Source: Benincasa hispida (lineage: Eukaryota > Streptophyta > Magnoliopsida > Cucurbitales > Cucurbitaceae). Taken from it: a stretch of DNA of 64,000 nucleotides. A model generated the notes under the pieces. That model had not been told where the DNA came from, did no database searches, and saw only the letters and a program-made list of their open reading frames with translations. The position numbers and the translations under genes were made by a program. This document shows, piece after piece, positions 1 through 10,265 of the stretch. Numbering within the stretch: the stretch's first letter is position 1; each line of letters starts with the position of its first letter. The stretch is taken from contig NC_052349.1 in the NCBI RefSeq assembly GCF_009727055.1, forward strand, positions 42,108,762 to 42,172,761. Reading direction: 5' to 3'.

Positions 1-1509
1 AAGGTAAACAATAGATCACTATAAGGATTAAAGGTCAGGTTTCAACCCACAGACAATTTGTCTTAGCCTATGCAATCGAATCACAATCGTATCGCAGACT
101 ATGAATAAAGAACAACCCCTATTTATTATTAATTTAAAAGTTCTTTTAGGAGGCTATGTAGATAATCATCTCTATAACTAACTAAATTTTAGGTGAATTT
201 ACTAAAACTCTTAACTTTTATGGTGCACCTTATGTCCCAGATTACATGACAATCTATGTCTAGATTACTAGTCTCATATTCTTTTGTGAGTTTCGCTAAT
301 GTCCTAACCTTCTTAATATTAAGACTCCACTAACATGTTGATTCAAATGGTCAATTCAACTTAACAAGGTATCATTCATTCAATAAGAAAAAAAAATCGA
401 AAGGTAGGGACAATGTGATGGTTCATTGGCTTAAGTCATATTATCCTTGGCGTATCCACATGACCAAATCTCTAACAAAAATCAGCTCATAAGTAAATGA
501 GAATGAATAAAGTTCATTAATTTAAATGTTATGAATTACAAAGTGTCAATTCCAAGAACGTTTGAGAAATAGAGAGAAAAATTTGAAAACAATAAAGAAA
601 GAATTTTAGAAAAATAGTACATAAAAATTCTTGAATCAAACCAACTACTAAGGGTACTCTCTAGGGTGGATTCAATCTTTTTCAAGGTGAATTCTTACTC
701 TACACACGTCCTCACATGTCAGAATGACCTAAAGAACTACACTCTTCAGAGGAACTTTCATTCTTAAAGAGTTTCTGGATGATTTTCGTCGGTTTCCTTT
801 CAAAGGGCAAGGATTGTAGATCATTGAAGACTTCTTTGAAATTTATAAGCCAAGATGGTTGGGTGGAGATTGAATGCCTCTAACAACATTATTCAAAATT
901 ATGGCTAAAAAATGACTGAAGATCACAGAACTAGAAAGCGTTGAAGGATTGCAAGAAGCACTAACTCAATCTAGGGCACGATGCGGACACATCGAGTAAG
1001 CAATGTGGTGATTATATGCAGTCAGGTTGTAACACGGTAGACATGTAGAGACTTAGAGAAGTCTATAAATGGTAAACTAGAAAAGGGTAAGAAAATATGT
1101 TAAGTATGGAACGTTGGGTTCTTAGGTGAAGTAGGAACAAGTTAACACCTAAACAAAGAAGAGGGTTCTATGTGCTGGAACTGGTAGGCGTCATGCAACC
1201 AACTTGGTGAATGATGCGGCCAGAGGCCCAAGGATGGCATTGTGGCTAAGTATAGTAAGTGGTATGTAGGGCTTATGTGACCAACTTTGTATGCCATTAC
1301 TGAGGGCTAAGCTGACGAAGAATGCGACAGATGATCATGCGTTGAAGGGAGAAGTCCTGGGTCGTCGCAAGGCCATAGATTAAGCTTAAGCTGGGGAATT
1401 CAGCTTAACTAACGAGTAAGTAAGTCAGATGGCAGTCTTTCAGATGTCAATAAAGGGATAAGCTTTCCAGGTGACGATTAAGTAAGCAAACTCTTCATGC
1501 AAACTCAAG

Positions 1510-1517
1510 TATAAATA
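1510..1517 (+). promoter_or_regulatory. TATA box of LTR-A, interrupted by Copia-1
   Basis: TATAAATA lies at the point where Copia-1 inserted. The target duplication ATAGG (1515-1519) overlaps it. Joining 1519 to 10271 gives TATAAATAGG followed by CTTAACC, as expected for the U3/R promoter of an LTR. Its identity as the LTR promoter is inferred from position only. Confidence 0.45.
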
Positions 1518-1519
1518 GG

Positions 1520-1848
1520 TGAAGTAAAATAAGCTCAAACATTCAACCATATATTCAATAGCCGTTTACATTTCTTTTTCTTTACAGTCTGTTATTGTAA
1601 CTACTTGTATCAGACAAATATATAAATAACCATAATTTACAATTTGTAGAAACAACATATAAAAGCTTACAAGAAAGCTAGAAATCTGTAAAGAAAAAGT
1701 GTGACTTAGCTCTTAAATAAATACTCTTCCCCTTCCCGTGGATGTAGGCATCGTTTTCCGAACCACGTATATCATCGTGTAGATCTTTTCCTTCTCTTTT
1801 CTTTTACAAGATTGCATCTTCTTCATCTTCTTCATTCACAAGGCAATC
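1520..1848 (+). repeat. Copia-1 5' LTR, left piece (U3 and R side)
   Basis: These 329 bp align end to end with 9610-9938 of the 3' LTR. The TG start is at 1520. A TATAAATA box is at 1621-1628, matching the one at 9711-9718. The piece stops at CAATC (1844-1848), where LTR-B is inserted. Confidence 0.93.
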
Positions 1849-2427
1849 TGTCACATCCTCTCCTAAATTACCCTTCTGAATCCATAAGTGAATGTGACGA
1901 CAGTAGTTACCAACCCTTTTGTGGCACTTACTACCTAACTAACATCCTTAACCTGCTTAGATCCCTGGAATACATATATAACGTTCACCAAACTAATGAA
2001 ACTTTAAAAATAACCTTAGAACACCAGGGATCAACAATAACATAATTACATCATATTAACACATACAGAGTTCAGCGGTCCCAATATACTTTACTAGTCC
2101 CTAATATGAGCAACACATATGTATAGACATTTACATAGTAACACCTAAAACTTCTCTCTAGATTTTGGACTTTTAACTGGAGTCCTTGAGTGGTAGAGCA
2201 GGATGACAGCTAACCTCTGGGGAGATGACCACTACCTGGGAAAAGAAAAACATTTGAAAGAATGAGCTACTCGCCTAGTGAGTGACTTAATAAAAACATA
2301 AATCTCATGCTTAAACTGAAATCTAGAAAACATAATACTGGAACTAAAACATGCCAAGCAAACGTGTACATAAAACTTTTAAAACCATTGTATCTGAAAA
2401 CATAGCTAAACTGATTCCCGATTGAGA

Positions 2428-2850
2428 GAAAACCCTCATGGTTCAATCTCAATGTCGGATATCATGTTCAAGAGATAATCCTTTTGTTCAATCTCTCAAA
2501 CATTAGCCTGGCCTAGGGTGAGAACCCTTTTGTTCAACACCTTCTAGCCAATGCTAGGAAAGAACCCTCATGGTTCAATTTTATCGTTGGGTATCATGTT
2601 TAAGAGAGAACCCTTTTGTTCGATCTCTCAAACATAAGCCTGGGCTGGGGTGAGAACCCTTTTGTTCAGTACCTTACAGCCAATGCTTGGAAAGAACCCT
2701 CTTGGTTCAATCTTATCATTGGGTATCACGTTTAAGAGAGAACCCTTTTGTTCGATCTCTCAAACATAAGCCTGGGCTGGGGTGAGAACCCTTTTGTTCA
2801 GCACCTTACAGCCAATGCTAGAAAAGAACCCTCGTGATTCAATCTTACTG
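2428..2850. repeat. About 132-bp tandem repeat, just over three copies, inside LTR-B
   Basis: The marker AGAACCCTC-TGGTTCAAT recurs near 2428, 2561, 2693 and 2825, giving a period of about 132 bp. Each unit also contains GAACCCTTTTGTTC twice and ATAAGCCTGGGCTGGGGTG or a close variant. The last two full units are nearly identical and the first is more diverged. Confidence 0.9.
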
Positions 2851-3559
2851 AACTGATTAACTGTCATACGTGAACATAGAGCAAACTGGATTCTGATGTC
2901 AAGGATCATAACTGAGGCAAGGTACCACTGCTTATCACTAAACTGAGTGAATTCTTCTGATATCTTCTCTATGTACTTCAGCATCAGAATCATAACATAA
3001 CTGAAACTAGGTAGTACAGCTTGGATACCTTCTCTTTGTACTTCAGTATTGAGCTGAAAATACCTGATAAGAAAACATTTTCATAAAACATGCTTACTAA
3101 AAGCTTGATCTCATAAATCATAGTTTTCACAAGAACATCATTTGCAAACACATGCTCAAATACTTGTAACATAAACATGTCATAGAATCTCCTTTTGGAA
3201 ACTACCATGGTTCAACCATTGTACCAAAGCATATTTCATAAACTTTGTAACTAGCATGCGTTTATAAACTTTAGAGAAATGCGTTGCTTGGAACAGCTTG
3301 TAAAATAACCAACATAAAGTTAACTTTCAATAAAGCATGGATTATTAAAATATTTATAAACCATTTATAAATCATTTATAGTCATTCACAGCTCGTCAAG
3401 GCTCTTAAACCGTTTATATGCCTCCCCTAGCTCTTCTTGGCCTGAAGGAATATAATCCCTAGTTAGATTCCTTAGAATTCTCAGCAAAAAGCTTCAGGTA
3501 GCTCACTTACTAATGAAACTTTCACCAACAAAACAACATTACTAGTAAGATGATCATTA

Positions 3560-3730
3560 TGAGCGAGATCACCCTCATGAGCGAGAATTACCACTTCTAG
3601 CGAGATTTGTGACTTTTCCAGCAAGATTTGTAACTTTCCAGCGAGTTTTGTGACTTTTTCAGCGAGATTTGTGACTTCTAGCGAGATTCAGCGCAAAACC
3701 AGTGAGATTTTCATCCTTAGCGAGATCCTC
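3560..3730. repeat. Short tandem repeat of about 20 bp, AGCGAGATTTGTGACTTTTC type
   Basis: About nine degenerate units of 18-22 bp start with AGCGAGAT or a close variant. The central four (about 3599-3680) share the trailer TTGTGACTTTT. It lies in the part of LTR-B downstream of its inferred promoter when read on the minus strand. Confidence 0.8.
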
Positions 3731-4189
3731 CTCTTTCTTAACTCACTCTCCCTCTCACTCATTTTCTTATCTCGCTCTCGCTCACGCTTACAATGGTGAG
3801 CTGCCTGCTTAATCTTCCCAAGAAGCTGCCTACTTATGCACCGATTCCCTATTTCAATTTAAAAAATTCATAACTCAAAATCTAGAACTCTTTTTAAGAA
3901 ACTTCCTTCTACAAACTTGTTTAGAATTGAGTTAAATTTCTTATTTTTAAAATATCAGCCGAAAATTCCTTGTAGTTTGTCCTGGAGCTTCTAATCTTCA
4001 CTCAAGGCTTTGATTAATTCGACAATCTGCTCCTTCTGCAAATTCTTCACTTTTTGCTATTCTCCGTGTGAGATCTTTCTCCAGAAAAACAACCTCAAAA
4101 ACTAGATCCTCTCAGATTTCAAATAGCATTGATCTCATCTAATTTTCTCAAATCATTTTCCAAAATCGAGCTTCTGAATTTTCTCTCCC

Positions 4190-4196
4190 TTTTATA
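4190..4196 (-). promoter_or_regulatory. Candidate TATA box of LTR-B
   Basis: On the minus strand this reads TATAAAA within GAAGTATAAAAGGG, about 955 bp from the LTR-B start at 5150. The spacing fits a U3/R border. This is positional inference only. Confidence 0.35.
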
Positions 4197-4379
4197 CTTC
4201 CTTCCGCCTTCCTTGTTCAATGGTCAACTCGCCACCTCATCCAGCACTTAGTGCTTCCGGCCAATTCTCATTATTGAGTTTCTTCAATTAATTTTTTTTT
4301 CCTTCCCTTTCTTCATAACCCACGTTAGGCCTTCTCTTCATAATATAAATTTAGCGTGCATCGCATACTCCATTGTCGG

Positions 4380-4464
4380 TGCCCAGCGCCTATCATCTAG
4401 TGCCCAGCGCCTATCGTCTAGCACCCAGCATCTATCGTCTAGCGCCCAACGTCTATTCGTCTAG
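4380..4464. repeat. 21-bp tandem repeat, four copies, in the U3 of LTR-B
   Basis: Four consecutive units of 21, 21, 21 and 22 bp start at 4380, 4401, 4422 and 4443. The core is YGCCCAGCGCCTATCRTCTAG. They lie upstream of the inferred LTR-B promoter, where plant LTRs often carry enhancer-like repeats. Confidence 0.9.
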
Positions 4465-4479
4465 CACTTGTCGTCAGCT

Positions 4480-4770
4480 CATCGTTTCGCGTTGATGTCG
4501 ATCGTGTAGTGCCGCTTACACTATCATCTAACGCGTAGCTTCATCATTTAGCAGGATCCTTCGCATCGTCTAGCGCATCGTTCAGCTCCGCGCAATTACT
4601 ACACAATCGCATACTGCATCGCTTAGCTCTCCGCGCATTTACTATACGATCGCCCAGCGCCCGCGTACATGATCACCTACCTCACCATGTAGTGTCGTTC
4701 ACTTACTAGACGATCGTTTACTTAATCGTATAGCGTCGCTCATCTGCTACACGATCGTCCAGCACCTTTG
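4480..4770. repeat. Cluster of degenerate CGATCG / TCGYNTAGC motifs in LTR-B
   Basis: The stretch is dense in short variants such as ACGATCGTTTAC, ACGATCGTCCAGC, ACGATCGCCCAGC and CATCGTCTAGC. GC content is clearly above the surroundings. It has no regular period, so it is a degenerate motif field rather than a clean tandem repeat. Confidence 0.6.
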
Positions 4771-5155
4771 CTCACACACACTTGAGGCTGCCGCAAGCCT
4801 TATCAACACATTATGCCTTTCAACCCATGCGTTCATCCTTAGTACCAACACATAGTTTACCCTTGCCTTCAACACTTAACCTCTACAAGCCTTGGTTGCT
4901 ACACACGCAACCCCATGCGTCCATACTTCTCCATCAACGCATGCCTATACTTTGCTTCCATACTTAGCAAATTTTCACTTGTTATATTATCTAAAACTAA
5001 CCCTTGACTAAGTATTTCTAACACTTAGAATTTTCTTCCTCCATCGGCCTACCTTCTTTACCTCCTTTCATAATTTTACTTAACACACTTGTTACTCACT
5101 AACACACTTGTTACTCACTTATGTAGGAAAAATGGAGTACGAGGTTAACACAACC

Positions 5156-5482
5156 GCTCGAAACAATCAAAAAGAAAGAAAGGGTTAGCAAGTATTCTAC
5201 AAAACGATAGAGAGAACGAGAGAGAGAAAGAAATTAATTGTTCTGAAAATCCCATCAGAAACAAGAATAGTCATTCACTTCAATCGGGCAGAAGATAGTG
5301 GGTTATTCCACGTGGTGCACATCAGTTGGAAGATCGTGGAAGAAGGAGGACCAAGTTTTCTACCAACCAATTCAATTTAGGGCAAAACAATTTGATGGAT
5401 CACGATTTGGGTCAGCAAACAGGGCCAATATTTCATCATTTGGGCTTTCACAATTCATAATATCAAGTGTGCAGGCCCAAAA
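5156..5482 (+). repeat. Copia-1 5' LTR, right piece (R/U5 side)
   Basis: These 327 bp align with the second half of the 3' LTR, to 10265. Together with 1520-1848 the total is 656 bp, equal to the 3' LTR. The piece ends CCCAAAA where the 3' LTR has CCCAACA, three bases before the primer-binding site. Confidence 0.93.
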
Positions 5483-5485
5483 AAG

Positions 5486-5497
5486 TGGTATCAGAGC
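5486..5497 (+). other. Copia-1 primer-binding site
   Basis: TGGTATCAGAGC is the standard plant copia primer site, complementary to the 3' end of initiator methionine tRNA. It starts three bases after the 5' LTR. Confidence 0.95.
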
Positions 5498-5556
5498 AAA
5501 AGACTTACAAAATTGCAGTTCTTGAAGATTCAAGATTCAAGTTTTTTCACTCCAAG

Positions 5557-6420
5557 ATGTCAATAGCAAGATTCGAAGTAGAGAAGTTTGATGGCAAAGG
5601 AGATTTTGGCCTATGGAAGGCCAAAATCAAGGCAATTCTCAGCCAACAGAAGGCTCATCCTTGACACATCAACTCTCCCAGCCACAGTGACAACTCAAGA
5701 AAAAGAAGACTAGGAGCTGGTAGCTTATGGTACGTTGGTCCTAAACCTTAGTGATAATGTTTTAAGACAAGTTTTAAATCAAGAAACAACCTATAGGATA
5801 TGGACTAAACTGGAAGAATTATATACTACCAAAGATCTTCCTAGTAAAACGTACCTTAAGGAGAAATTTTTTACATTTAAAATGAATTCATCAAAATCTT
5901 TAACTGATAATTTAGATGAGTTCAAGAAAATTTTTGCTGAATTCAAAACCTTAAGAGAAAAACTTGGTGATGAGAATGAGGCCTATGTGCTTCTTAATTT
6001 TTTGCCTGAACCCTATAAGAAAATTAAAAATGCTCTAAAATATGGAAGGGATAGTATAAGTACTGATACTATAATATCAGCCCTAAGAACTAGAGAGCTA
6101 GAGTTACAGATTGATAAAAAGTATCATCCTAGTGGTGAAGGGTTATTTGCTAAAGAAAACTTTAAACCAAATCACTCAAAGGACAGAAAACCACATAAAT
6201 CAGAAGATAATAAGTCTAAACAGAAATTAAAATGTAAGTATTGCAAAAAGAAAGGACATATAATCAAAGACTCTTTTATTTTAAAGAGAAAGAACCAAGA
6301 GAAAGAAAAGGACTCCAAAGGCAAACAGCCCGAAGCATTTGTTGTAGAAGGTTCCTTTATCTACTCAGATGCTTTAGCCTTAACCTTAGACAAATCCAAC
6401 CATGTAAATCCTCTAGGAAA
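5557..6420 (+). pseudogene. gag: Copia-1 gag (capsid/nucleocapsid), broken
   Basis: The likely start is the ATG at 5557 (MSIARFEVEKFDGKGDFGLW), a typical copia gag N-terminus. This frame stops at 5664 and coding resumes in another frame from about 5735, so at least one stop plus a frame change separate the two parts. The second part has the capsid segment seen in plant copia gag (LEELYTTKDLPSKTYLKEKF, then LNFLPEPYKKI). A nucleocapsid zinc knuckle follows at 6233-6274 with C-x2-C-x4-H spacing, but the fourth ligand, normally Cys, is Ser (TCT at 6272-6274). The particle-forming protein is therefore both truncated and altered at its RNA-binding finger. Confidence 0.88.
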
Positions 6421-7588
6421 ACATGATTGGGTCTTAGATTCTGGATGCACCTACCACATGACCTCAATGAGACTATGGTTCAACACCTTTAAAGAAAGTG
6501 AAGGAGAAATGGTTTATATGGGAAACAACCAAGGTTGTAGGATAAAAGGCATTGACTCTGTTTCTATGAAACTTAAGGATAGAACTATTAAACTTCTTAG
6601 GAATGTGAGATATGTTCCACTTCTTAAGAGAAACCTAATCTCCTTAGGTATGCTTGATACAATTGGGTGTGAATACAGGGGTAAAGGAGGAACCCTTGAG
6701 GTGCTAAAAGATTCCAAGGTAATACTAGTTGGGGAAAAGATAAATACCTTATTTGTGGTCAAAGGAGTTGAAATGATGACAAGGGCATATGTTGCCACCA
6801 CAAATGAGATCACAGAGGTTGATGTTTGGCACAAGAGATTGTCTCACATTAGTGTTAAAGGCCTAGAAGTTCTATCTAAACAAGGGATTCTACCTAAAGG
6901 TCTCTCAAAAAATCTAACTTTTTATGAACACTATGTTTTAGGAAAGGCCACAAGGAAAAGTTTCACTAAAGCACAACACACTATAATAGCTATCTTAGAT
7001 TATATTCACTCTGACCTATGGGGTCCAGCTTCTACACCTAGCCTAAGTGGCTCAAAGTATTTACTTTCTTTTACTGATAACTTCTCTAGAAAAAGTTGGG
7101 TCTACTTCCTTAAAACTAAGGACCAAGCGTTTGATAGGTTTAAGGAGTGAAAACTCATGATAGAGAAGCAAACTTCTAAAGAAATTAAATACCTAAGAAC
7201 TAACCATGGACTGGAATTTTGTAGTGAAGAGTTTAATAAGTTTTGTAAAGAAACAGGAATAACTAGGTATAGGACTATTAGATTTACTCCTCAACAGAAT
7301 GGAGTTACTGAAAGACTTAATAGAACAATCATGGAAAGGGTTAGATGTCTTCTTTCAGATACAATCCTAACTGAAAAGTATTGGGCAGAAGCAGCAAGCT
7401 ACATTGTTTACTCCTTAAATAAGTTTCCTCATTTCTCCCTAAACTTTCTAACTCCTGAAGAAAAATGGACAAAACATCCACCTAACCTAGAAAATCTAAG
7501 GGTATTTAGATGTGTTGGCTATATTCACCAAAGTCAAGGGAAACTAAAGTCTAGGGCAGTAAAGTGTATGTTTGTTGGGTTCTCATAA
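6421..7588 (+). pseudogene. pol: Copia-1 protease and integrase, broken
   Basis: The aspartic protease motif LDSG is at 6434-6445 (WVLDSGCTYHM) and looks intact. The integrase N-terminal zinc domain starts at WHKRLSH (6827), but its CxxC pair reads YEHY (about 6923-6934), so both cysteines are gone. The catalytic core has Asp at 7013-7015 (HSDLWGP). The frame stops at 7148 and resumes at 7157. The second catalytic Asp is Asn (7202-7204, TNHGLEF instead of TDNG.EF), while the Glu is kept at 7310-7312 (GVTERLNR), giving the proper 35-residue spacing. The frame ends at 7588 in the CMFVGFS segment. The enzyme would have cut and joined DNA ends during integration; it cannot be active as read. Confidence 0.9.
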
Positions 7589-8992
7589 GGTGTTAAAGGC
7601 TTTAAGATATGAAATCCTATTGAAAAAAGGTTTGTCATAAGCAGGGATGTCACTTTTAGAGAAAAAGAGATATTTATGCAAAAAGAAAAGACAACTTATG
7701 AAGTTTCTAAAAGCCCTAATACTGCTAGGATTAAGGTGGAGACACCTAAAGATTCTTCCACTAGTCATAACCCTTCTAATGAAACTGAAGAAAAATAAGA
7801 GGAAAACTCAAATGAGCATACTGAGAATACTGAATTTATACCTGATTTAAGTCAGTATTCATTGGCTAGAGATAGACAAAGAAGAGTGATAGTTCCTCTG
7901 GTTAGGTATACTGAAACTAATTACATGAACCTAGTCCTAAATTCCATAATAGCTCCTAATGACCAAGAACCAGCTACTTTTGAAGAGGCAGTAAACTGTC
8001 CTAATGCTAGGTCTTGGATTCAAGCTATGTGTGAAGAAATGGAATCACTCACTGTCAATAATACTTGGTCCCTAGCTCCTCTTCCTAAAGGATGCAAACC
8101 TATAGCTTCTAAGTGGATATATATACTAAAAGAGGGTTGTACCAAAGAATAAAGGCCTAGGTACAAGGCTAGGTTAGTGGCTAAGGGGTTTATCCAAAAG
8201 GAAGGCATAGACTACTCTAAAAAAATTTCACTAGTAGTAAAACAAACCTCTATCAGACTTCTTTTATCTCTAGTTGCTCAGTACAACCTTGAACTAGATC
8301 AACTAGATGTTAAAACAGCTTTCCTTCATAAAAATCTAGAAGTGGTTATCTATATGGTTCAACCTAAAGGGTTTGGAGAAAGAGGGAAGGAAGACCTTTA
8401 CTGTCTCTTAAACAAATCTATATATAGTTTTAAACAATCCCCCAGATGCTGGTACAAAAGATTTAATGATTACATAGAGAGCATTGGATTTCAAAGAGGT
8501 TCTTATGACATTTGTTCTTATATTAATTCAACAACCTATAAGGACAAAGTCTATCTACTACTCTATGTTGATGATATGTTACTTGCAAAGAAATCTAAGG
8601 AGGATTTAAAACATGTCAAAGATCTTCTCAAGAGAGAGTTTGACATGAAGGATTTGGGTCAGTCTAATAAGATTCTTAGGATTGAAATAAAAAGAGACAG
8701 GGCTTCCTCTATTCTAACCATTAGTCAATTAAGCTACTGTGAAAAAGTTATTAACAGATTTAATATGTCTAATGCAAAACCTGTCACTATGCCTATTGCT
8801 AGTCATTTTAAACTTTCTTCAGAAAACTCACCAAAGGAAACAGACATAGAACATTTTACTCAAATGCAATTAATTCCATACAATCAAGCAGTAGGTAGTC
8901 TAACGTATCTAATGATATCTATTAGACCAGACCTATCATACAGCACTAGTCTTATCAGTAGATACATGTCTAACCCAAGAAAAAGGCACTAG
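7589..8992 (+). pseudogene. pol: Copia-1 reverse transcriptase, broken
   Basis: After a poorly conserved linker (7589-7861) the RT N-terminus is seen from 7862 (EPATFEEAV, then PKGCKPIASKWIYILKEG). A stop at 8150-8152 breaks it. The frame resumes upstream of MAKGFIQKEGIDYSKK (8177), followed by LDVKTAFLHKNLE and the polymerase site LLLYVDDMLLA, with the two Asp codons at 8570-8575. The segment ends at a stop after YMSNPRKRH (8992), where relatives read straight into RNase H. The enzyme copied element RNA into DNA in the cytoplasmic particle. The active-site motif survives but the protein is interrupted. Confidence 0.9.
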
Positions 8993-9004
8993 GAAGCAAC
9001 AAAA

Positions 9005-9553
9005 TTGATTTTAAGATACTTAATTTGGTCTAAACAGTCAAAATTATCATATCAAAGTACAAAAGAAACAGATTTAGAGCTATATGGATATGTTGATTCA
9101 GATTTTGCAGGTGACCAAGACAAAAGAAGATCATTAACAGGTTATCTATTCTTATATGATCTAAATCTATTATGTTGGAAAGCAAATTTGCAGTCAATCC
9201 CAGCATTATCAACCACAAAAGCATAATACATGGCTTTATCAGAAGCAATAAAAGAAGCATTGTGGTCAAAGGGGTTGATGAAGGACTTTGGTATTAATCA
9301 AACAGTAGTAAAGATCTACTGTGATAACCAAAGTGCCATTCATCTTTCCAAAAACTCTCAATACCATTCAAGGACCAAACACATAGATATTAAATATCAC
9401 TTTGTAAGAGACGGAATAGAAAAAGGTGAAGGCAAAGTGTTAAAAGTTCATACCAGCGAGAATTTCGTTGATTTGCTTACCAAACCAGTGTCGAAGCTCA
9501 AGCTAGTAAACTGTATTGGTCAGATTGGCTTCCAGCTTCTTGAAAAAAGGTGA
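9005..9553 (+). pseudogene. pol: Copia-1 RNase H, stop at the catalytic Glu
   Basis: The domain starts after KLSYQSTKETDLELYGYVDS and shows DSDFAGD and SLTGYLF. In plant copia the next block is STTEAEYMALSEA; here it reads STTKA-stop-YMALSEA, and the stop (TAA, 9224-9226) sits where the catalytic Glu codon is expected. It then continues in the same frame with YCDNQSAIHLSKN and the copia C-terminal block SRTKHIDIKYHFVRDGIEKG and FVDLLTKPVSKLK, ending at 9551-9553. Apart from the stop the domain is well preserved. Its role was to remove RNA during reverse transcription. Confidence 0.92.
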
Positions 9554-9597
9554 AGATATGTCAAATCTGGAAGGAGAAGAGCTTACATGTTGAGCTT

Positions 9598-9609
9598 AAG
9601 GTGGAGATT
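9598..9609 (+). other. Copia-1 polypurine tract
   Basis: AAGGTGGAGATT lies directly before the TG of the 3' LTR. This is the usual plus-strand primer sequence of plant copia elements. Confidence 0.9.
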
Positions 9610-10265
9610 TGAAGTAAAATAAGCTCAAATTTTAAACCATATATTCAACAGCCGTTTACATTTCTTTTTCTTTACAGTCTATTATTGTAACTACTTGTAT
9701 AAGATAAATGTATAAATAAGCATCATTTACAATTTATTGAAACCACATACAAAAGATTACAAGAAAGCTAGAAATCTGTAAAGAAAAAGTGTGACTTAGC
9801 TCTTGAATAAATACTCTTCCCCTTCCTGTAGATGTAGGCATCCTTTGTCGAACCACGTATATCATCTTGTAGATCTCTTCCTTCTCTTTTCTTTTACAAG
9901 ATTCCATGTTCTTCATCTTCTTCATTCACAAGGAAATCCCTCAAAACAATTAAAAAAAAAAAAGGGTTATCAAGTATTCTACAAAACGATAGAGAGAACG
10001 AGAGAGAGAAAGAAATTAATTATTCTGAAAAATCCCATCAGAAAAAAGAATAGTCATTCTCTTCCATCAGGCAAAAGATAGTGGGTTATTCCATGTGGTG
10101 CACATCAGCTGAAAGATCGTGGAAGAAGGAGGACCAAGTTTTCTACCAACCAATTTAATTTGGGGCAAAATAACTTGGTGGATCACGATTTGGATCAGCA
10201 AACAGGGCCAAAATTTCATCATTTGGACTTTCACAATTCATAAAATCAAGTGTGCAGGCCCAACA
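9610..10265 (+). repeat. Copia-1 3' LTR, uninterrupted, 656 bp
   Basis: It starts TGAAGTAAAATAAGC after the purine tract and ends CCCAACA before the target duplication ATAGG (10266-10270). A TATAAATA promoter box is at 9711-9718. It gives the reference for reading the split 5' LTR. Confidence 0.95.

Larger units (their letters stand above)
1849..5150 (-). mobile_element. LTR-B: reverse-oriented gypsy-type solo LTR inserted in the Copia-1 5' LTR
   Basis: This 3302-bp block begins TGTCACATCC and ends GGTTAACA on the plus strand, so read on the minus strand it runs TGTTAACC to GGATGTGACA, with LTR-style TG and CA ends. It is flanked by CAATC (1844-1848) and CAACC (5151-5155), a 5-bp duplication with one mismatch. 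It has no coding region or primer site, so I call it a solo LTR. Read in reverse, it shares with LTR-A the pyrimidine tract plus CAGGTAGTGGTC (near 2230) and the GGATGTRACA end. It carries three tandem arrays, listed separately, which partly explain its length. Confidence 0.8.
1520..10265 (+). mobile_element. Copia-1: Ty1/copia retrotransposon, nearly complete but decayed
   Basis: The element is bounded by ATAGG at 1515-1519 and 10266-10270. The LTRs begin TGAAGTAAAATAAGC and end CCCAAMA. The internal part (5483-9609) has a primer site matching initiator-Met tRNA, gag, protease, integrase, RT and RNase H in the copia order, and a purine tract just before the 3' LTR. The 5' LTR is interrupted by LTR-B. 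I counted about 26 mismatches in the first 329 aligned LTR bases (near 8%), so the insertion is not recent. The YVDDM motif of RT and the general layout suggest the Tork/TNT1 side of copia, but I cannot confirm the lineage. Several frameshifts and stops make it non-autonomous. Confidence 0.93.

Noticed and set aside
1812..2045. 77-residue frame at the Copia-1/LTR-B junction
   Set aside because: It spans the insertion border and reads LTR sequence of two different elements.
6514..6834. 106-residue minus-strand frame
   Set aside because: Antisense to the Copia-1 protease-integrase region.
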